Source of the DNA: an uncultured Tissierellia bacterium
GTDB taxonomy: Bacteria; Bacillota; Clostridia; Tissierellales; Peptoniphilaceae
Length of the DNA stretch: 37,405 bases
Assembly (NCBI GenBank): GCA_937923265.1
Contig: CALAJY010000019.1
Coordinates: 1 to 37,405 of the forward strand
Direction of reading: 5' to 3'
Numbering within the stretch: position 1 is the first letter of the stretch; each line of letters starts with the position of its first letter. The notes under the pieces are model-generated. The model ran no database searches and had not been told where the DNA came from. It worked only from the letters and a program-made list of their open reading frames with translations. Below, one piece after another: positions 32,128 through 37,405 of this stretch. A program made the position numbers and the translations under genes.

Positions 32128-35118
32128 ATGACAAAAAGAATATCCGCTACGGTAGGCCGAGTGATCGGCATGATCGTGGTTAGCATTCTTATCTTTCTAG
32201 CCATCCTATTTGGCTACTTAGCAGGCTCCATGGTGGAAATCGCCAAGGAGGCTCCAAAAATCAACACTTCCACCTTACTTTCCGATCTTAACCAAAATTC
32301 TAAGATTGTCGACGGCAGTGGAAGCTTGATTGAACAGTTGGAAACCGCAGAATATCGGGAAGTGGTTCCCTACCAGCGGATTCCAAAAAATCTCGTGAAT
32401 GCCTTTGTGCATGCGGAGGACAAGCGCTTTTGGGACCACGATGGCGTGGACTTCTGGGGAATCCTTTCAGCGGTTCGTGGCTTCTTCAGCAGTGGAGATC
32501 TTCGTGGTGCCTCCACGATCACCATGCAGTTGGCGCGTAACCTCTACCTCAACTATGACGTGAACTGGGCCCGAAAAATCCAGGAGATGTACCTGGCGGC
32601 ACAGATTGAAAAGGAGCTCAGCAAAGAGCAGATCATGGAAGCCTACCTCAATCGGGTCTTCTTCGGACAGAATGCCTACGGGGTCCAGGCTGCTTCGAAA
32701 ATTTATTTTTCCAAGGATGTTCAGGATCTCGATTTGGCCCAGTGTGCGACGATTGCAAGTATCGTCCCTGCACCTTCCCAGTATTCTCTGTACAGTACTT
32801 ATCGTCCCTCCCAGGTTACCAATGAGCGGGTGCTGGGCGAGACCTCCATCAACGGTCAAAACTACGTTTGCGTGTATAATCCGCCGGCCTACAAGCGGTC
32901 CAAGTATGTCTTGAAACAGATGCTGGATCATGGGGCCATCACGCAAGCCCAGTACAGCCAGGCAAGCAAGGAAGACGTGGCGGCGACCATCAAGCCCCCG
33001 GCAAAGCGGGCGGAAAATATTTCCACCTATCTGACCGACCTCATCAAGGACCAGGCAGTGACGATTCTGATGGACAGCAAGGGAATTTCCTATAAGGAAG
33101 CCAGACAGCTCCTCTTTACCGGCGGTCTTACGATCCACTCCACCGTTGATGTGACCTTGCAGCAGCAACTGCAGAACACCTTTGCCCACTTGGGAAAGGT
33201 CATCAACAATGGAAATGAAGGAGCCTTAAACCTCAAGGTCAATTACGATGCGGGCGGAAACATCGTCAGTGCCGATAAAAATCTTCTTTACTATAAGAGA
33301 TCCAATCTGCTCACGAAAGACAACCGAGTCGTGATTCCCAAAGCCCAGTTCAAGGTGAATAATGACGGAAGCGTGACCTTCCAACCGGGTCGCCTGCACC
33401 TCTACAGCGGCTATCTCTCCGTCTCAGACTTCTATACGATCGATGAGAATGGGGCCCTTCGCACGCACCAGGTGAGTTCCATTCCTCTTGACGGAAAATA
33501 TGTCAAGAAGGGCAAGGGAGGAAGCTTCACCATCCAGGCAGGCTTCCTGCAGGGCAAGACCCCGTTTTACCAGCTGAACCCGCAAGGCAATATGGTCTTA
33601 GATCGTTCCAATTACACGATTGATGAGGAAGGAATTCTCCAACCTCAGGCAGCCATGACCGTTTTGGACAGCAAGACGGGAGAGGTTCGTGCCATCGTCG
33701 GCGGTCGTGAGCAGGAGGGCCGTCACTTCTTGAATCGAGCGGCAAAACTCCCACGTCAGCCGGGTTCTTCCATCAAGCCCATCGCGGAATACTCTGCGGC
33801 CTTTGGAATGGGCTTCAACCAAGCCAGTGCCCAAGATGATTCGCCGTTTTCCATGATTGATGACAAGCCCTGGCCCGTGAACGTGGACAATCGCTATCGA
33901 GGTCTGACCACCATCCGAGACGCTCTGATTCGCTCCTCGAACCCCGTGGCGGTGAAGTGGTTAAACCAGCTCGGAGTCAAGGCGGTAAAAGACTACCTCA
34001 CCCGCTACGGAATCATCAATGCGGACCATCCGGACCGGGATAACTTTATTGAAGCGAAGGAAAATCCAAACCGAAACGATGAAATCATGTCGATGGCAAT
34101 CGGTGGTTTGACCCATGGTCTTACCACGCTGGATATGGCGGGCGCCTACCAGTCCATCGCGAATGAAGGCAAACACATCGCCCCGATGGCCATTTCCCGG
34201 ATTGAAGACAGTCAGGGTAATGTCGTCTATGAAAACACCCACAAGGCGACACAGGTGTTGACTCCCCAGCAGAATTACCAGCTACGCGATGTGCTGCAAG
34301 CCATCGTGAAAGAGGGTTATGTTCGAAACGTCCTGCAGCCGGGATCCATGGATTTGTTTGGAAAAACGGGTACCACGAATGAGAACAAGGACTTCTGGTT
34401 CTGCGGAGGAACCCCGTATTACACAACGGCAATTTGGTATGGTGCCGAAAATGGCTTCCTGAGCCTGACGGGGGATTCCAATATCGCCGGCAGAATTTAT
34501 AATGCGGTTCACCAGCTGCTCCATCAGGATAAAAAGACCGCCCAGTTCCCCGTTCCCGACGGAATCACCACAATGGAACTTTGCTCCGCCTCCGGAAAAC
34601 TTCCGGGATCGGCCTGCAAATATGACTCTAAGCATCCCATTATCAAGGTGCCCGTCGCCACGGCGGAAGCTCCCACCGATACCTGCGATGTTCATGTCTT
34701 CCGCAGTGTGGATGTGCGAAACAACCTTCTCGCGAAGGAGGGAACACCGGGACGACTCACCGTGAATCGGGTCTTCACACAGCGGCCCATCGTCTATGAT
34801 CCTCAGAAATTTAAGGGCATCGTCCCAGAGGACTGGGGCTGGGAAGTGCCTCGTCGCTACTCCGATCTGGCCGCCTCTCCCATCCAATCCGAGGTGAAAG
34901 GAACGGATGGCACCCAGACCACGCGAACCATCGGAACGGATGGCACCATAACAGAGGTTACGAAATATCCCGACGGCCACACCGTCACCCGCATCACGAG
35001 GCCGGATGGAACAACCCAGGAAACTTCCACGCAGGCTTCCTCCGCCTCTTCGGCATCGTTCGCGGAATCCTCTTCTTCCGAGGCGTCCTCCAGCTCGAGC
35101 AGTTCTTCTGGTCATTAA
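32128..35118 (+). CDS. pbp1A: Class A penicillin-binding protein (PBP1A family) with repetitive C-terminal tail
   Basis: Bifunctional peptidoglycan synthase of 996 residues. The start is set by GGAGGT four bases before MTKRISATVG; an upstream in-frame ATG lacks a site. After one membrane anchor (about 10-33) comes the GT51 glycosyltransferase with catalytic E97 in HAEDKRFWDHDG and GASTITMQLARN, then an OB-like insertion (about 370-500). The transpeptidase has S547-SIK, SSN (603-605) and KTGT (746-749). A Cys-containing segment (ELCSASGKLPGSAC) follows. The tail holds four 11-residue repeats (925-968) and a Ser-rich end (969-996). A terminator separates it from the downstream two-component genes. 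Confidence 0.95.
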   Translation: MTKRISATVGRVIGMIVVSILIFLAILFGYLAGSMVEIAKEAPKINTSTLLSDLNQNSKIVDGSGSLIEQLETAEYREVVPYQRIPKNLVNAFVHAEDKRFWDHDGVDFWGILSAVRGFFSSGDLRGASTITMQLARNLYLNYDVNWARKIQEMYLAAQIEKELSKEQIMEAYLNRVFFGQNAYGVQAASKIYFSKDVQDLDLAQCATIASIVPAPSQYSLYSTYRPSQVTNERVLGETSINGQNYVCVYNPPAYKRSKYVLKQMLDHGAITQAQYSQASKEDVAATIKPPAKRAENISTYLTDLIKDQAVTILMDSKGISYKEARQLLFTGGLTIHSTVDVTLQQQLQNTFAHLGKVINNGNEGALNLKVNYDAGGNIVSADKNLLYYKRSNLLTKDNRVVIPKAQFKVNNDGSVTFQPGRLHLYSGYLSVSDFYTIDENGALRTHQVSSIPLDGKYVKKGKGGSFTIQAGFLQGKTPFYQLNPQGNMVLDRSNYTIDEEGILQPQAAMTVLDSKTGEVRAIVGGREQEGRHFLNRAAKLPRQPGSSIKPIAEYSAAFGMGFNQASAQDDSPFSMIDDKPWPVNVDNRYRGLTTIRDALIRSSNPVAVKWLNQLGVKAVKDYLTRYGIINADHPDRDNFIEAKENPNRNDEIMSMAIGGLTHGLTTLDMAGAYQSIANEGKHIAPMAISRIEDSQGNVVYENTHKATQVLTPQQNYQLRDVLQAIVKEGYVRNVLQPGSMDLFGKTGTTNENKDFWFCGGTPYYTTAIWYGAENGFLSLTGDSNIAGRIYNAVHQLLHQDKKTAQFPVPDGITTMELCSASGKLPGSACKYDSKHPIIKVPVATAEAPTDTCDVHVFRSVDVRNNLLAKEGTPGRLTVNRVFTQRPIVYDPQKFKGIVPEDWGWEVPRRYSDLAASPIQSEVKGTDGTQTTRTIGTDGTITEVTKYPDGHTVTRITRPDGTTQETSTQASSASSASFAESSSSEASSSSSSSSGH
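34900..35031 (+). repeat. Four tandem 11-residue repeats in the PBP C-terminal tail
   Basis: In-frame units GTDGTQTTRTI, GTDGTITEVTK, YPDGHTVTRIT and RPDGTTQETST follow one another with no gap, sharing x-[TP]-D-G-[TH]. The first two also share the 15-base direct repeat GGAACGGATGGCACC (34900-34914 and 34933-34947), pointing to duplication. The period of 33 bases keeps the frame. Confidence 0.85.
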
Positions 35119-35129
35119 AAAGTTTCCAA

Positions 35130-35160
35130 GAATCCGGAGCCTGGCTCCGGATTCTTTTTT
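35130..35160 (+). terminator. Terminator after the class A PBP gene
   Basis: GAATCCGGAGC-CTG-GCTCCGGATTC, 11 perfect pairs with a three-base loop, followed by six Ts. The response-regulator gene starts 26 bases later with no obvious promoter of its own, so read-through is possible. Confidence 0.9.
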
Positions 35161-35186
35161 AAAAGCAAACGGGAAAGGAGCTTACC

Positions 35187-35888
35187 ATGAAGCAAAAAAC
35201 CATCTTATTAGTCGAAGACGAAGCTAGCATTGCCTCGATTGAAAAGGCCTATCTGGAGAAGGCGGGCTTTACGGTAGATCTCGCTCAAGATGGAGCGGAG
35301 GCACAGGAGCGCTACCAAGGCACCGCTTATTCCCTGATCATCTTGGATCTGATGTTGCCAAAAATCTCGGGAGAGGAACTCCTGTCGGACATCCGCAAGA
35401 ATTCAGAAGTTCCCGTGATTGTTGTGAGTGCAAAGTCCGCCGAGGATGACCGTGTTCTGAATTTACGAAATGGGGCTGACGATTATTTGGTGAAGCCCTT
35501 TTCTGCCAGGGAGCTTGTGGAACGCGTTCGCGCCATTCTCCGCCGCGCTCCGGAGGAGGGAACCACCCCCCTGTCCACTTCCGATGGGCGCATTCGCCTG
35601 GAGCCGGATTCCATGCGCGTCTTTAAAGACCAAGAAGAGGTGCATTTAACGAAAAATGAGTATTCCATTCTTTACACCCTCTTCTCCCACCCCAACAAGA
35701 TTTTCACGAGAGATGAGATCATCGACATCGCTTTCGGTATGGACTACGAGGCCTTTGATCGGGCCATTGACACGCATATCAAAAATATTCGTCAAAAATT
35801 GGAAGATGATCCTCGCAGTCCGATGTATATCAACACGGTGTATGGGGTTGGTTACCGGGCCGGAGGCATGAATGAAGCTGCAAAATAA
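35187..35888 (+). CDS. OmpR/PhoB family response regulator
   Basis: DNA-binding regulator of 233 residues. The receiver domain has the acidic pair VEDE (9-12), phosphoacceptor D54 (ILDLMLP), a switch Ser in VVSAKS and K103 in YLVKPF. The winged-helix effector (about 130-228) ends in the typical VYGVGYRAGG. AAGGAG lies seven bases upstream of the ATG. It overlaps the histidine kinase start by 17 bases, so the two are a coupled pair. The position behind a class A PBP suggests envelope or growth control, but nothing in the sequence names the target genes. Confidence 0.94.
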   Translation: MKQKTILLVEDEASIASIEKAYLEKAGFTVDLAQDGAEAQERYQGTAYSLIILDLMLPKISGEELLSDIRKNSEVPVIVVSAKSAEDDRVLNLRNGADDYLVKPFSARELVERVRAILRRAPEEGTTPLSTSDGRIRLEPDSMRVFKDQEEVHLTKNEYSILYTLFSHPNKIFTRDEIIDIAFGMDYEAFDRAIDTHIKNIRQKLEDDPRSPMYINTVYGVGYRAGGMNEAAK

Positions 35889-37215
35889 GCTCCTGTTACA
35901 GATGCTTTCCCTGGTCCTGGTGACCATCGGTGTCGTTTGTCTGCTCCTGGTTGGCGTCTTTCACAGCGTCTTTCAGCGTTTTCTCCTCTCCCAACAGGAG
36001 AACCGGCTGGAGCAAATCACCACCAGCATCGGAACCATGATGCGCAGTGAGGACATCACCGTAAGCAGCGAACAGCTGGCCATCTATGCCAACCACGAGA
36101 ACATCAACATCACCATCATGGATTCGAAATCCACGATCATTGCGAGCTACCAGGGACTGGAGAAGCACAGCGACTCCCAGCTTGAAACCCGCCATTACAA
36201 GTTAAGCAACGGGAAGCAAGAGCTGGTGGGTCAGATGATCATCGCCTATGACAGCAATGATCTGGACATGGCAAAGATCAGTGAGGAGTTCAGCCAAAAG
36301 GTCCTCTCCTCCATGTTGCTGGGGGTGGGTCTGGTCTCCGGGGTCGCTGCCCTGATCTCCTTCGCAATGGCTCGGTCCATCACGGGCCCGATACGAAATC
36401 TGTCCGACGCGACCAACCGCATTCGGGAAAAAGACTATGAGTTGGCGTGGAAAGCATCCGATATCCGGGAGATCCAGAATCTCTCCGAAAACCTTCGCTA
36501 TCTCGCCAGCAGCTTAAAGGAGCAGGAGGGCTTGCGAAAAAACTATGCCCAGGACATCTCCCATGAACTTCGAACACCCCTGACCAATCTGAGCCTCCAT
36601 CTGGAAGCCCTGGAGGATGGCATGATTCCCATGGATGAGCAAGCCATTCACACCTTGCAGGCCGGGGTGAAACAGCTGCAATCCATAACGGTGCGCCTCA
36701 AGGAATCCTTTGAGGAAGGAAATCTTCTTGGAGACTACCGGGGCAGCCACCTGGATTTTTCCCAGCTGATGAACCAGATTTTGGATGCCTTCGAGCCCGC
36801 CCTGGAGAAAAAACAGGCACAACTTATCCGAGTCATCAGCCCTTCCATCAATCTCTTCAGTGATTCCCGCTTCCTGTCTCAGCTGATGAACAATCTGCTC
36901 TCCAATGCCTTGAAAGCAGTGGACAAAGAGGGGTGGATTCGGGTCAATCTGCAGGCCGAGAAGACCGCTGTCGTCTTCTCGGTCGCAGACAGCGGCGTGG
37001 GAATTCCTGCCGAAAAGCTTCCCCACATCTTTGATCGCTTTTATCGGGTGGACTCCTCTCGCAATCGGAAGACGGGAGGACAGGGCTTGGGTCTCGCCAT
37101 CAGTAAGGCCATCGTCCAGCGGCTGGGCGGTGAGATCTCCGTCAGCAGCAAGGAAGGCCATGGCACGACCTTTACCGTCACCCTTCCCACCTCCCCAAAT
37201 CCCACGGTTCGATAG
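35872..37215 (+). CDS. Sensor histidine kinase
   Basis: Membrane kinase of 447 residues, partner of the adjacent regulator. TM1 is about 8-34, followed by an extracytoplasmic sensor of about 105 residues, TM2 (about 145-167), HAMP (168-220), the HisKA H-box DISHELRTPL with phosphorylated H231, N-box NNLLSNALKA (340-349), G1 DSGVGIP, F-box HIFDRFYRVD and G2 GQGLGLAI. The ATG lies inside the end of the regulator gene, with GGAGG five bases upstream. The small sensor domain has no recognisable cofactor motif, so the signal is unknown. Confidence 0.94.
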   Translation: MKLQNKLLLQMLSLVLVTIGVVCLLLVGVFHSVFQRFLLSQQENRLEQITTSIGTMMRSEDITVSSEQLAIYANHENINITIMDSKSTIIASYQGLEKHSDSQLETRHYKLSNGKQELVGQMIIAYDSNDLDMAKISEEFSQKVLSSMLLGVGLVSGVAALISFAMARSITGPIRNLSDATNRIREKDYELAWKASDIREIQNLSENLRYLASSLKEQEGLRKNYAQDISHELRTPLTNLSLHLEALEDGMIPMDEQAIHTLQAGVKQLQSITVRLKESFEEGNLLGDYRGSHLDFSQLMNQILDAFEPALEKKQAQLIRVISPSINLFSDSRFLSQLMNNLLSNALKAVDKEGWIRVNLQAEKTAVVFSVADSGVGIPAEKLPHIFDRFYRVDSSRNRKTGGQGLGLAISKAIVQRLGGEISVSSKEGHGTTFTVTLPTSPNPTVR

Positions 37216-37222
37216 CAATAAA

Positions 37223-37272
37223 AAAACAAATAAAAAGCGAGCGTTCATCAACGCTCGCTTTTTATTTGTTTT
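37223..37272. terminator. Long bidirectional terminator after the histidine kinase
   Basis: A 23-pair perfect stem (37223-37245 with 37250-37272) and four-base loop CATC. The GC-rich core GCGAGCGTT/AACGCTCGC is flanked by A-rich and T-rich arms, so it can end transcription from both sides. It overlaps the stop codon of the following minus-strand gene. Confidence 0.9.
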
Positions 37273-37405
37273 ATTGGTGAGAAGCCGATGAAAGGCCCTT
37301 CGAAAGCATCTGCTTGGGATCCAGTTGTTCGAAAAACCGGTGCAGAATGGTTTGCACTTCTCGGTAACCGTACGCCTGGAAGATTTGCGTTTTTACCGAG
37401 GCAGA
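37271..37405 (-). CDS. Unidentified protein, C-terminal 44 residues only
   Basis: An open minus-strand frame enters from beyond the window end and stops at TAA inside the terminator stem. The visible residues (for example QAYGYREVQTILHRFFEQLD, then PKQMLSKGLSSASHQ) look like an amphipathic helical C-terminus with ordinary codon use. A convergent gene ending at a bidirectional terminator is what the layout predicts. I do not recognise the family, and no function can be given. Confidence 0.5.
   Translation of the reverse strand, partial: SASVKTQIFQAYGYREVQTILHRFFEQLDPKQMLSKGLSSASHQ

Noticed and set aside
34282..35115. 277-codon antisense frame over the PBP C-terminus
   Set aside because: Gly/Arg-rich complement of the Ser- and Thr-rich tail; no independent support.
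1..37405. CRISPR array, mobile element, prophage, toxin-antitoxin or defence genes
   Set aside because: Looked for on both strands; no spaced repeats, transposase or integrase motifs or defence-type domains. The gene set is core housekeeping.

Overview
The window reads as a housekeeping segment of a monoderm Firmicute. I infer an anaerobic clostridial or tissierellian lineage of moderate GC; the species cannot be fixed from this alone. Pointers are RNase J, the alaS-ireB-ruvX-DUF1292 block, a PASTA-bearing division transpeptidase, the MraZ-headed division cluster and RqcH. I see no tRNA or rRNA gene, CRISPR array, insertion sequence, phage gene or other sign of recent transfer. Coding is dense. 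No gene-free stretch exceeds 300 bases; the longest (4750-5029) holds a terminator, a promoter and a PyrR-type attenuator.

Layout. 1-2197: a partial uridine kinase (minus) diverges from rqcH (plus). 2235-4914: codB-codA (minus), cytosine uptake and deamination, behind its own promoter and leader. 5030-8648: ruvX, DUF1292, rnj and a U32 (TrhP-like) gene, tightly overlapping. 8740-17315: rarA, asnS, leuS, an IscR-like Rrf2 regulator, alaS and ireB. 17379-27759: the division/cell-wall cluster mraZ-rsmH-ftsL-ftsI-mraY-murD-ftsW-ftsQ-ftsZ plus nrdR, lacking murE, murF, murG and murC at this site. 27833-31980: hflX, yigZ, yebC, a DUF1461 (Lit-family) membrane protein and lgt. All of 2235-31980 is on the minus strand. 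32128-37215 (plus): a large class A PBP followed by an OmpR-type response regulator and its histidine kinase. The window ends in the last 44 codons of an unidentified minus-strand gene.

How the genes work together. The dcw block and the class A PBP build septal and lateral wall. IreB and the PASTA PBP imply a PASTA-kinase circuit encoded elsewhere. Lgt and the DUF1461 protein act on lipoproteins. codBA and udk feed pyrimidine salvage, and the codBA leader carries a good match to the PyrR RNA binding site, so UMP/UTP-type feedback is likely. AlaRS, LeuRS, AsnRS, RqcH, HflX, RNase J, RuvX and the TrhP-like protein cover translation, ribosome rescue and RNA metabolism.

Most of the window is conventional. 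The parts most worth a second look are the codBA leader, the adjacency of a Lit-family gene to an lgt that has Gln where E. coli has His103, the four 11-residue tandem repeats in the PBP tail, and the cluster's missing members.
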